NCBI RefSeq assembly: GCF_003594875.1
Contig: NZ_QZEY01000009.1
Span: 62,001 to 126,000, forward strand
Reading direction: 5' to 3'
DNA: 64,000 nt
Source of the DNA: Bailinhaonella thermotolerans
GTDB taxonomy: Bacteria; Actinomycetota; Actinomycetes; Streptosporangiales; Streptosporangiaceae
The notes beneath the pieces were generated by a model. The model saw only the letters and a list, made by a program, of their open reading frames with translations. It had not been told where the DNA came from and did not search any database. Positions within the stretch are counted from its first letter, which is position 1. Each line of letters begins with the position of its first letter. Shown here piece by piece: positions 56,738-64,000 of this stretch. Position numbers and translations under genes: made by a program.

Positions 56738-58822
56738 TCACCGGGCCGGGCGGATGGAGGCGATCACGGTGTTGATGTCGCGCCAGTGCTTGCGGCGCGA
56801 CTCGGGCAGGGTGATGAAGACCAGGGCGGGCTTCTTGCGGGTCTTGAGAACGGCGACCGCGGCGAGGGAGCGGCGCTTGCCGTACGTGACCTCGTACACG
56901 AGCGCCCAGCCGGACTTGATCCGCTGCGAGGCGACCCAGCGCACGCGGCTGCCCTTCGGGTGGTGGCGCAGGGTCCAGCGCGCGGCGGCGGCCGCGGTGG
57001 CGCGCCTGGCGGCCGCGGTCCGCAGCCCCTTCACCGGCTTCACCGGCAGCGGGGCCGACACGAGCATCGCCCGGGGAAGCCGCCGGTTCCGCACCGGGGA
57101 CTGCGCGGCCGAGAACGGCGAGGACTTGACCTTGCGCCAGGAGCCCTCCAGCCGGGCGTACCCGACCCCGGCCCGCTTGTCGGTGATCCGTCCCCGCGTG
57201 CCGCTGGCCTTGCCCGGCAGCTTGCCCAGCCGCTTGGCGGCGGGGACCGGCGGGAACGCCGCGCCCTTCGGCGGCCCGGCGGCGGGCCGCCGGGGCGCGG
57301 GACTCGGCGTCGGGGACGGGGGCGCGCTCGGGTTCGGATTCGGGTTCAGGCCCGCGCCCGCGCTCGCGCTCGCGTTCGGCGGGGCGGCTGGCGCGGAGGC
57401 GGCGGGCGGCGCGGCGGGCGCGGGCCGGGCCAGCGGTGGGTTCGGGTCGTCCTCGCCGGAGGTCAGCACCACGATCCCGGCCACCGCCGCGACCACCACC
57501 GCCACGGCCCCGGCCAGGATCCGATACCAGATCCGCATCGGCAGATCCCCGAGCTGCGTCCAGATCGAGGGCTTGGGCCGCGAAGCCCGATACCGAACCG
57601 CCGCCGCCCCCGCCGCCCGCCCGGGCACCGCCCCGGAGCCCGAACCGGTGGATGAAGCGGAAGGCGACGCGGAAGACGACGCGGAAGACGACGCGGAAGA
57701 CGACGCGGAAGACGACGCGGAAGACGACGCGGAAGACGACGCGGAAGGCGAAGGCCGCGCCGTGCTCGCGGCGGGGGGTTCGGCGGCGGAGGGCTCGGGA
57801 CGCCCACCGGCCGAGGTGGCGCGGGTCCCGTTCAGTCCCGGACCGTTCCCGCCGGAGCCGCCGGCCTCCGTCTCCGGCCCCGGGGAGACCCCCAGCTCAT
57901 ATGAAGTCCCGGCGGCGGCGGTCACGCCGTTGACCCCGGCCGCCTCGTCGCCTCCGAGACCGTCGCCGGGACCACGCCCGTTCTCGCCCCGGTCCGCCTC
58001 CTCGCCCGAGGAGCCCGGCGCCCGCCCCGAGGACGGCTCCGCCCCCTCCTCCCGGGACGCCGCCACCAGACGCCGGATCACCGCCATGTCCCACTCATCG
58101 GTGGCGACCCCCGAGATGTCCCCCGGAACGCCCGACGCGTCCCCGCCCGCCTCCGCATCGGCGCTCTCCACACCCGACGCGGCGGCCGCCTTCCCCTGCG
58201 GCTTGCCCACCCGCTCCGGCGTACCCGCGTCCACCGACGACACATCGACCGGCGACGGGCCCGCCGGGGGCTCGCCGCGCTCCGGCGCGCCCTCCGCTTC
58301 GGCCGAGCCCCGCTCCGCCGTACGGCCACCGGGGCCCCGCTCGGCGCTCCCGCCGTCGGCGAACCCACCCGCCTCCGCATCGGCGCTCTCCACACCCGAC
58401 GCGGCGGCCGCCTTCCCCTGCGGCTTGCCCACCCGCTCCGGCGTACCCGCGTCCACCGACGACACATCGACCGGCGACGGATCCGCCGGGGGCTCGCCGC
58501 GCTCCGGCGCGCCCTCCGCTTCGGGGGAGGCCTCGCGGGGCGCCGTGGGGGTGCGCGGGCTGGGGGCGGCGTCCTCGCCGGTGGCCGGGTCCTCTTCGGC
58601 GGGGTCGGTCTCCGCCTTCGCCTTCGCGTCGCCCCTGGGGGCCGCGGGAGGCCGGGGTCCCCTCGCGGAGGCGGCGCGGGGGTCGGCGGGCTGCGCCGGG
58701 GGCCATACCTGGAGGTCGGCGAGGGTCTCGTCGACTATTCGAGGGAGGGGGGCCGTGTCGTCGTCGGCCGCGGGGCGGTGGGGGGTGCCGTTGTTCGCCT
58801 CGTTCCAGGGGGTGCCCGACAT
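56738..58822 (-). CDS. Repeat-rich membrane-anchored hypothetical protein
   Basis: A 694-residue protein that I do not recognise. A long, charged, Pro/Ala/Glu/Ser-rich amino part (about 1-420) leads to one membrane helix (about 431-455), a Pro-rich extracytoplasmic linker and a basic C-terminal domain of about 170 residues (SWRKVKSSPFSAAQSP; RWVASQRIKSGWALVYEVTY). A 74-codon direct duplication (58147-58300 and 58369-58522) and a Ser-Ala tract coded by 12-bp repeats (57657-57748) lie in the amino part. The topology, N-terminus inside and small domain outside, is that of many actinobacterial envelope regulators or anchors. It stands alone between two lipid genes. Confidence 0.75.
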   Translation of the reverse strand: MSGTPWNEANNGTPHRPAADDDTAPLPRIVDETLADLQVWPPAQPADPRAASARGPRPPAAPRGDAKAKAETDPAEEDPATGEDAAPSPRTPTAPREASPEAEGAPERGEPPADPSPVDVSSVDAGTPERVGKPQGKAAAASGVESADAEAGGFADGGSAERGPGGRTAERGSAEAEGAPERGEPPAGPSPVDVSSVDAGTPERVGKPQGKAAAASGVESADAEAGGDASGVPGDISGVATDEWDMAVIRRLVAASREEGAEPSSGRAPGSSGEEADRGENGRGPGDGLGGDEAAGVNGVTAAAGTSYELGVSPGPETEAGGSGGNGPGLNGTRATSAGGRPEPSAAEPPAASTARPSPSASSSASSSASSSASSSASSSASSSASPSASSTGSGSGAVPGRAAGAAAVRYRASRPKPSIWTQLGDLPMRIWYRILAGAVAVVVAAVAGIVVLTSGEDDPNPPLARPAPAAPPAASAPAAPPNASASAGAGLNPNPNPSAPPSPTPSPAPRRPAAGPPKGAAFPPVPAAKRLGKLPGKASGTRGRITDKRAGVGYARLEGSWRKVKSSPFSAAQSPVRNRRLPRAMLVSAPLPVKPVKGLRTAAARRATAAAAARWTLRHHPKGSRVRWVASQRIKSGWALVYEVTYGKRRSLAAVAVLKTRKKPALVFITLPESRRKHWRDINTVIASIRPAR
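57657..57748. repeat. 12-bp tandem repeat coding Ser-Ala-Ser-Ser
   Basis: GGAAGACGACGC is repeated about seven times without gap. It codes for a run of Ser-Ala-Ser-Ser units on the minus strand and keeps the frame under copy change. Confidence 0.9.
58147..58522. repeat. 154-bp direct repeat with 222-bp period, in frame
   Basis: Two copies (about 58147-58300 and 58369-58522) are nearly identical; they code for a 51-residue acidic, Pro-rich unit containing PSPVDVSSVDAGTPERVGKP. The period of 222 bases equals 74 codons. The near-identity suggests a recent duplication or gene conversion. Confidence 0.85.
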
Positions 58823-58902
58823 GTCGGGAGGTTACGACAAGATCGGGGCAGGGGACGGGCAGAGGCGGTCACGCTTCGGATACGCCTGGGTCTGGCCTTA
58901 CT

Positions 58903-58915
58903 AGAACGCGGTTCT
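58903..58915. promoter_or_regulatory. Palindrome AGAAC-N3-GTTCT before an acyl-CoA synthetase
   Basis: AGAACGCGGTTCT has perfect 5-bp arms and a 3-base centre. It ends 14 bases before ATG 58930, in a position where a repressor would block initiation. It differs from the KstR core only by the extra central base. Confidence 0.6.
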
Positions 58916-58929
58916 GTATGGTGCGGGCC

Positions 58930-60510
58930 ATGACGCTGCGCGATGTTTCGCCGGAGTTAGCGGGGTTGCGGGGGTTTTTCGAGATCGCCGAGACCTGTCC
59001 GGATCGGCTCGCGGTGGTGGACATGTTGCCGGACGGGCGGAGCACCCGGTACGGCGAGTTGCGCGGGCTGGTCGACCGGATCTCCAACGGGCTGGTCCGG
59101 CTGGGCGTCGAGCCCGGGGACCCGGTGGTCGTGGTGCTGCCGAACGGGCTCGACTTCGTGGCGTTCCAGCTCGCCACGCTCCAGATCGGGGCCTACCTGG
59201 TGCCGGTGAACTGGCACTTCACGGCCGAGGAGATCGCCTACATCCTCGGGGACTGCGGGGCGCGCGTCGTCGTGACGGCCGCGCCGTACGGCAGGGCGGT
59301 GCACCGCGCGGCGGAACGGGCGGGGACGGAGCACCGGTTCGCGACGGCGGCGGGCGTGCTCGGGTTCCGCGACCTGGACGAACTGCTCGGGGACGACACC
59401 CCGCCGGCGGACCGGCGGATGGGCTCGATGATGCTCTACACCTCCGGCACGACCGGGCGGCCCAAGGGCGTGCGGCGGCGGATCATCGACATCACGCCGG
59501 AGGAACTGCACACGATCCTGATGCGCAAGACCTACCGGCATTTCGGACTCGTCCCCGGGGACGAGGTGCATCTGGTGGCCTCGCAGCTCTACCACTCGGC
59601 GCCGTACGCGCACGCGCTCATGTCGCTGAACCTCGGGCACGCGGTGATCGCCCCCGAGCGGTTCGAGCCGGTGGCGGCCCTGGAGCTGATCGAGCGGTTC
59701 GGGGTGACGAACACGTTCATGGTGCCGACGATGTTCCACCGGCTGCTGGCGCTGCCCGCCGAAGAGCGGGAGCGGCACGCGTTGTCCACACTCACGAGGG
59801 TTTTCCACAGCGCGGCCCCGTGCCCGCCCGCGATCAAGGAATCCATGATGCGCTGGCTGGGTGAGATCCTCTACGAGTACTACGGATCGACCGAGGCGGC
59901 GGTCGCGACCTTCGTGGGGCCGCGCGAGTGGCGGGAGCGGCCCGGCACCGTGGGGCGCGCCGTCGAGGGCATGGAGATCCGGATCCTGTCCGAGGACGGC
60001 CAGGAGCTTCCCCCCGGTGAGAGCGGCCTCGTCTACGTCCGGGGCGTCGCCCGGTTCGAATACCACCGCGACCCCGGCAAGACGCGCTCCGCCATGCGCG
60101 ACCGGCTCTACACCCCGGGCGACATCGGCTACCTCGACGAGGACGGCTACCTGTTCCTGCGCGACCGCCGCACCGACCTGATCATCTCCGGCGGGGTGAA
60201 CATCTACCCCGCCGAGATCGAGGCGGCGCTGATGGAGCATCCGTCCGTGGCCGACGTGGCCGTCATCGGCGTGCCCGACCCCGAGTGGGGGCATCGGGTG
60301 GTCGCGCTCGTGCAGCCCTCGCCCGGCGCGCGGCCCGGCGACGCGCTCACCCGCGCGCTGCTGGAGCACTGCGAGACCCGGCTGGCCAGGCTCAAGCACC
60401 CGCGCCAGTTCGAATACCGCGCCACGCTGCCGCGCACGGCCACGGGCAAGCTCTCCCGCTCCCGGCTGAGGGCCGAATTCACCGGCGGCGGCCCCTCCCG
60501 GCATCCTTGA
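58930..60510 (+). CDS. Acyl-CoA synthetase (AMP-forming)
   Basis: ANL-family ligase of 526 residues with the P-loop YTSGTTGRPKG, YYGSTEAAVAT, the TPGDIGYLDEDGYL motif with the ribose-binding Asp, and the C-terminal Lys in TGKLSRSRL. It is a distant relative of the synthetase at 33289: both share the RRR motif after the P-loop and the NTxMVPTxF(H/K)RLLALP stretch. Starts at 58918 and 58930 are possible; an upstream palindrome favours 58930. The substrate is a carboxylic acid, perhaps of a steroid or branched lipid, given the palindrome shared with the FadE34-like gene. The dienelactone hydrolase gene follows after four bases. Confidence 0.9.
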   Translation: MTLRDVSPELAGLRGFFEIAETCPDRLAVVDMLPDGRSTRYGELRGLVDRISNGLVRLGVEPGDPVVVVLPNGLDFVAFQLATLQIGAYLVPVNWHFTAEEIAYILGDCGARVVVTAAPYGRAVHRAAERAGTEHRFATAAGVLGFRDLDELLGDDTPPADRRMGSMMLYTSGTTGRPKGVRRRIIDITPEELHTILMRKTYRHFGLVPGDEVHLVASQLYHSAPYAHALMSLNLGHAVIAPERFEPVAALELIERFGVTNTFMVPTMFHRLLALPAEERERHALSTLTRVFHSAAPCPPAIKESMMRWLGEILYEYYGSTEAAVATFVGPREWRERPGTVGRAVEGMEIRILSEDGQELPPGESGLVYVRGVARFEYHRDPGKTRSAMRDRLYTPGDIGYLDEDGYLFLRDRRTDLIISGGVNIYPAEIEAALMEHPSVADVAVIGVPDPEWGHRVVALVQPSPGARPGDALTRALLEHCETRLARLKHPRQFEYRATLPRTATGKLSRSRLRAEFTGGGPSRHP

Positions 60511-60514
60511 TCGC

Positions 60515-61219
60515 ATGACCTTGACCCGCGTGGAAACCGTCACGACCGCCGACGGCGGCTTCGACCTGCCCCTCTGGCTTCCCCCGGCCGGAAGCGGCCC
60601 CGCCGTGCTCGTCATCCAGGAGATCTACGGCGTCGGCGAGTACATCCGCAAGGTGTGCGAGGACCTCGCCGCCCTCGGCTACGTCGCCGCCGCGCCCGAC
60701 CTGTTCTGGCGTCTCCAGCCCAACTGGCGGTCCTCGCACGACGAGGAGGGGACCAAGCGCTCCATCGAGATGGGCGCCCGCTTCGACTTCGCCCAGGGCG
60801 TCGCCGACTCGATCACGGCGCTGCGCCACCTGACCGCGCTGCCCGAGGTCACCGGCAAGACCGGCGTGCTCGGCTTCTGCCTGGGCGGCACGGTCGCGTA
60901 CGGCGTGGCCGCCGAGGCCGAGCCCGACGCGCTGGTGTCCCTGTACGGCTCCGGCGTGCCCGACATGCTCGACGCCCTGCCCCGCATCACCTGCCCCGCG
61001 CAGTTCCACTTCGGCGGCAGCGACCCCTACATCACCCGTGACCGGGTCGCCCGCGTCGAGGAGGCCGTCGCCGCCCACCCCGGCGCCGAGATCCTCGTCG
61101 AGGAGGAGGCCGGCCACGCCTTCCACAACTTCGTGTCCCCGATCTTCCACAACCCCGAGGCCGGAGCCCGCGCCTGGCGGTCCATCACCGCCTTCCTGGC
61201 CAGGCACCTCACCCCCTGA
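60515..61219 (+). CDS. Dienelactone hydrolase-family protein
   Basis: Alpha/beta hydrolase of 234 residues. The nucleophile elbow is GFCLGG with the Cys typical of dienelactone hydrolase, the acid is in GGSDPYI, and the His in EEAGHAFHNF. VIQEIYGVGEYIRK is the family's oxyanion motif. Members open dienelactones from chlorocatechol-type pathways, but many act on unknown esters. With four bases between, it forms a unit with the synthetase and may cleave a thioester or lactone from the same path. No Shine-Dalgarno is evident, in line with coupled translation. Confidence 0.92.
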   Translation: MTLTRVETVTTADGGFDLPLWLPPAGSGPAVLVIQEIYGVGEYIRKVCEDLAALGYVAAAPDLFWRLQPNWRSSHDEEGTKRSIEMGARFDFAQGVADSITALRHLTALPEVTGKTGVLGFCLGGTVAYGVAAEAEPDALVSLYGSGVPDMLDALPRITCPAQFHFGGSDPYITRDRVARVEEAVAAHPGAEILVEEEAGHAFHNFVSPIFHNPEAGARAWRSITAFLARHLTP

Positions 61220-61561
61220 CGACGCCGCCCGCGTCGTACGGCCCGGCCGCGCCCGGCCGTGTCCCGCACGCGCCCAGCCTGAACCCCCGCCTGAACCACG
61301 GCTGAACCTCCGTCTCGAACCCGGCTGAACCCCCGTCTCGATCCCGGCTGAAACCCCGGACCTCGGTTCCGCCCGAGCGGTCCGCTCGGCCGAGCAGCGG
61401 GGGACGGGCCGGAAACCCCTGCCGGAGGCGGGACGCGGCCGCCCGGCGTGAGCCCGACTTGGGGGATTTGCCCTGGTGGGAGTCCCGGGCGGTGAAGGGG
61501 GCGGGTCCTGGGAGCGATACCCTACGGCCATGTCTCCCGCCCCCTGTGCCCGGTCGCGGTC
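61220..61561. other. Gene-free region with short tandem repeats
   Basis: A 342-base spacer without a supported gene. Around 61280-61358 units of the kind GGCTGAACCTCCGTCTCGAA occur two to three times, and GCCTGAACC variants precede them. A short frame starting at 61530 closes after 11 codons, just at the start of the next gene, and is not called. The promoter of the following membrane genes probably lies in its right part, but no clear boxes are seen. Confidence 0.55.
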
Positions 61562-61927
61562 ATGACCGGCCCGTTGGCGACCGGCGTCATCGTCGCGTCC
61601 CTCGTGATCGCGGCGTTCTGCCTGGTCACGACCGTGATGAAGAAGTCGATGAACATGTTTCACCTGGTCGCGCTGGCCGCGCTGGAGATCGCGCTGCTGG
61701 TGCTGGCCGGGATCGGCATCGCCCAGGCGGCGGGCGGTAACGGCCCCGCCGAGCTCGCGACCTTCATCGGATACCTCGTCGGAGTCCTGCTCATCCCGCC
61801 CGCGGCGGCCTTCTGGGGACTCATCGAGCGCAGCCGCTGGGGCCCGGCGGTCATCATGGTCGCCTGCCTGGCCGTCCCCGTCATGATCGCCCGCCTCCAG
61901 CAGATCTGGCAGGGCACCGGTGTCTGA
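61562..61927 (+). CDS. Small four-helix membrane protein
   Basis: A 121-residue integral membrane protein with four helices (about residues 6-25, 33-56, 64-88 and 94-111) and short loops. It resembles widespread actinobacterial hypothetical proteins next to a second small membrane protein, as is the case here. There is no good Shine-Dalgarno sequence in front of ATG 61562. Its stop lies inside the next gene, with an 8-bp overlap. No function can be assigned. Confidence 0.75.
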   Translation: MTGPLATGVIVASLVIAAFCLVTTVMKKSMNMFHLVALAALEIALLVLAGIGIAQAAGGNGPAELATFIGYLVGVLLIPPAAAFWGLIERSRWGPAVIMVACLAVPVMIARLQQIWQGTGV

Positions 61928-62321
61928 CCCGAAGACGACCTCGTCCGGCCCCGGCCGCGTCCTGGTGGCGATCTACGCCATCTTCGCCCTGGCCGCGGGC
62001 GCGCGCGCCGCCGTGCAGATCTCCACCCGCTTCCACGAGGCCCCCCTGGCCTACTCCCTGTCCGCCCTGGCGGCCGCCGTCTACGTGCTCGCGACCGTGG
62101 CCCTGGCCCGGGGCGGCCGCACGTCCCGCCGGGTGGCCCTGGCCTCCTGCTCGCTGGAGCTGGCGGGCGTCCTGGTCATCGGCACCCTCAGCCTCCTCGA
62201 CCCCGCCGCGTTCCCCGACGAGACCGTCTGGTCCACCTACGGCAAGGGCTACCTGTTCATCCCGCTGGTCCTCCCGGTGGCCGGCCTCCTCTGGCTCCGC
62301 CGGACCCGCCCCCGCCCCTGA
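61920..62321 (+). CDS. Small membrane protein coupled to the previous gene
   Basis: A 133-residue protein from GTG 61920, overlapping the preceding gene by eight bases. Four helices (about 15-33, 42-62, 70-92 and 108-126) alternate with short loops; a YGKGYLFIPLVLPVAGLLWL motif closes the protein. It looks like the transmembrane unit of integral membrane proteins found in actinobacteria; a complex with the preceding protein is probable. No catalytic residues are seen. Confidence 0.75.
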   Translation: MSDPKTTSSGPGRVLVAIYAIFALAAGARAAVQISTRFHEAPLAYSLSALAAAVYVLATVALARGGRTSRRVALASCSLELAGVLVIGTLSLLDPAAFPDETVWSTYGKGYLFIPLVLPVAGLLWLRRTRPRP

Positions 62322-62384
62322 CCCCCCGCCCCTGACCCGCTCCCCCGGCGCGCCGGCCGCTCACGCCGTACGGCGGGCTGCTCT

Positions 62385-62412
62385 CCAGCGCCTGCCGTAA
62401 GCCGGGCGCTGG
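62385..62412. terminator. Inverted repeat between convergent genes
   Basis: CCAGCGCC (62385-62392) pairs with GGCGCTGG (62405-62412), 12-nt loop. It lies between the convergent membrane gene and LuxR gene, and could terminate both. The palindrome GCCGTACGGC (62365-62374) is next to it. Confidence 0.5.
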
Positions 62413-62442
62413 GGCGGGCCGGCGGCCCCGCGGCCGGTGGGG

Positions 62443-64000
62443 TCAGTGGAGGAGGCCCTCGCGGTGGGCGATGGCGGCGGCGCTGGTGCGGCTGGTGACG
62501 CCCAGCTTGGCGAGGATGTTGGACACGTGGACGCTGGCCGTCTTGGGCGAGATGAAGAGGGCGGCGGCCACCTCGCGGTTGTTGCGGCCCTCGGCGACCA
62601 GGCGGAGGACCTCGCGTTCGCGGCTGGTCAGCGTGGGAAGCACCTGGTGGGGGGAGCCGGGGCCGTCCTCGCCCAGGCGGGCGCGGCGGCCGAAGGCGCG
62701 CAGGGCCTCGCGGAGGGGGGCCGCGCCCAGGCGGTCGGCGGCGTTCACCGCCAGGGTCCACTGCTCGCGGGCCTCGTCGCGCCGGTCGCCGGCGGCCAGT
62801 GACTCCGCGAGCCGCCAGCGGGACCTGGCCACCTCGTAGACGTACCCGAAGTCGAACGCGTCGGTGACCTCCCGCCACACCTCCGGGGTGTCCTCGCCGC
62901 GCACGCGCAGCCACTCGGCCTCGGCGCGCTTGAGCCAGGCGACGCTCTCGATGCCCAGGTGGTACTGGAACGGCCCCACCACGTTGGTACGGCGGGCCCG
63001 CTCGATCAGCTCGTCGGCCTCGCGCACCGCCTCGCGCGCCGCGTCCGGGTCGCCCGGGCGGCGGGCGATCTCGGCCAGCGCCCCCAGGCCGATCGCGCTG
63101 ATGCGCAGCACCCGGTCGTCGAACTCGTCGAGCCGGGCGATCAGGGCGCGGACGTGTTCGAGCGCCCGCTCGGGGCGGCCCTGCCACAGCTCCAGCTCGG
63201 CGTTGAGGCCGCGGCCGAGGTAGGCCAGGAAGTAGCTCTCGTGCCACATGCGCGCGAGCCACGGCAGCCGTTCGGCGGCGCGCGGATTGCCCCGCGCGAC
63301 CTCCACGAACAGCGCGAACGACGACAGCACGGCCTCCGGGACGCTGCCCACGCGGATCGCGAACCCGTCGGCCAGCGCCTCGGCGCGGTCCCACTCGCCC
63401 GCCACGTAGTGCACGAGCATCTGGAGGAACCGCAGGTCGTTGCCGTAGTTGCTCCACGCCAGGCCGGTGTCGAGCGCCAGCCGCACGCCGTCGTCGGCGG
63501 TGGTCCTGGCCAGTCCCAGGTGCCCGCGCTCGAAGTGCACCCGCGCCAGGTGGAACGTCGCGCGCAGCTCGACCGGCAGGTCCCCGGCCTCGCGGGCGCG
63601 GGCGGCGGCCTGTTCCAGCAGTTCCTCGCAGCGCTCCGGCTCGTCGCCGGAGACCTCGTGGTAGAGCGCGAGCGTGGCCAGCGCCCCGGCCTCGGCCCCA
63701 CCCGCCCCGGTCGCGTGCGCCGCCTCCAGCGCCTTCCGCGCCCAGTCCGGCGCCTCGTGGTGCTTCTCGGACCAGATCAGCGCGCGGGCGTACGTCGCGT
63801 AGGCGTCGGCGTGCACCCGCGTCGGCGGTCCCGGCGGCAGCGCCTCGACCGCGGCCCAGCCCGCGGCCAGCGCGAACTCCTGGTCGTCGGTGTCGGACAC
63901 GTAGTACGCCAGCCGCTCGTTCACCTCGGCCCGCACCAGCGGGTCGGCGTCCGGCCCGAGCGCGTCGCGGACCCGCCTGAGCTGGGCGGCCGCCCGCCGG
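62443..64000 (-). CDS. LuxR-type regulator with TPR-like repeats (5' end off the window)
   Basis: The frame is open to the right edge (about 518 codons). The visible part consists of helical repeats, TPR-like, over about 450 residues (AYATYARALIWSEKHHEAPDWARKALEAA) and a C-terminal LuxR helix-turn-helix (LTSREREVLRLVAEGRNNREVAAALFISPKTASVHVSNIL). This is the layout of large LAL/MalT-like regulators; the N-terminal ATPase part should lie beyond the window. It is convergent with the small membrane gene. The effector is unknown. Confidence 0.9.
   Translation of the reverse strand, partial: RRAAAQLRRVRDALGPDADPLVRAEVNERLAYYVSDTDDQEFALAAGWAAVEALPPGPPTRVHADAYATYARALIWSEKHHEAPDWARKALEAAHATGAGGAEAGALATLALYHEVSGDEPERCEELLEQAAARAREAGDLPVELRATFHLARVHFERGHLGLARTTADDGVRLALDTGLAWSNYGNDLRFLQMLVHYVAGEWDRAEALADGFAIRVGSVPEAVLSSFALFVEVARGNPRAAERLPWLARMWHESYFLAYLGRGLNAELELWQGRPERALEHVRALIARLDEFDDRVLRISAIGLGALAEIARRPGDPDAAREAVREADELIERARRTNVVGPFQYHLGIESVAWLKRAEAEWLRVRGEDTPEVWREVTDAFDFGYVYEVARSRWRLAESLAAGDRRDEAREQWTLAVNAADRLGAAPLREALRAFGRRARLGEDGPGSPHQVLPTLTSREREVLRLVAEGRNNREVAAALFISPKTASVHVSNILAKLGVTSRTSAAAIAHREGLLH

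Noticed and set aside
57657-57748. Possible CRISPR-like or satellite array
   Set aside because: Twelve-base units without spacers code for Ser-Ala-Ser-Ser in frame.
1-64000. Integrase, transposase, tRNA or attachment sites as signs of an island
   Set aside because: None was seen in any frame, and base composition is even apart from promoter regions, so no island boundary is proposed.

Overview
The window is very GC-rich chromosomal DNA with dense, often overlapping genes, many GTG/TTG starts and long spurious antisense frames. Gene content (KstR-like boxes on sterol side-chain genes, an AftD-type arabinofuranosyltransferase, many two-component systems, TetR regulators) points to a filamentous actinomycete, probably of the Streptosporangiales (Thermomonosporaceae/Streptosporangiaceae); the genus cannot be fixed by eye. 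I saw no rRNA, tRNA, CRISPR array, insertion sequence or phage gene.

Layout. 1-13.8 kb: an OmpR-type two-component pair (cut by the left edge), small membrane proteins, SURF1, a Baeyer-Villiger-type monooxygenase with two palindromic sites upstream, an XRE-type regulator, a secreted M23 peptidase with a P domain, gamma-glutamyltransferase, a NarL-type two-component pair, and a TauE/SafE-like membrane protein fused to a cupredoxin-like domain. 13.9-18.2 kb: alanine dehydrogenase with a class III aminotransferase, and an M20 dipeptidase. 18.2-22.2 kb: a three-gene unit of a degenerate ABC ATPase, a YhgE/Pip membrane protein and a TetR regulator behind a TetR-like palindrome. 22.2-30 kb: a cysteine-dioxygenase-like gene divergent from a LysR regulator; an ABC transporter plus two-component unit; and a TetR/MFS efflux pair with an operator inside the promoter.

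30-40.4 kb resembles an actinobacterial sterol side-chain degradation locus: two Ltp/SCP2-type thiolases, a two-part DUF35 OB-fold protein, an acyl-CoA synthetase and a divergent EchA19-like enoyl-CoA hydratase, with a 20-bp KstR-like palindrome between the last two. A flavin-dependent nitronate-monooxygenase-family gene has two more such boxes. Between them lies a pair that is not about sterols: a secreted protein of eight Ig-like repeats, each with one cysteine pair, followed by a lipoprotein with a sortase fold whose catalytic His and Cys are both replaced (Asn and Tyr).

40.6-54.4 kb is an envelope glycan region: two DUF3068 proteins, an acyltransferase-3, a methyltransferase, a polytopic membrane protein, an AftD-like enzyme, a GT4 glycosyltransferase, a 43-residue DUF2613-like peptide and another polytopic protein. 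Four genes in a row (GT4, AftD, membrane protein, DUF3068) are linked by 4-bp GTGA/ATGA overlaps. 54.4-62.3 kb: a FadE34-like fused acyl-CoA dehydrogenase and an acyl-CoA synthetase, both with a variant AGAAC-N3-GTTCT palindrome, a repeat-rich membrane-anchored hypothetical protein, a dienelactone hydrolase and small membrane proteins. The right edge cuts a LuxR-type regulator.

The most unusual items are the pseudo-sortase/Ig-repeat pair, the degenerate YhgE-associated ATPase, the two spacing classes of sterol-type palindrome, and the coupled AftD cluster.
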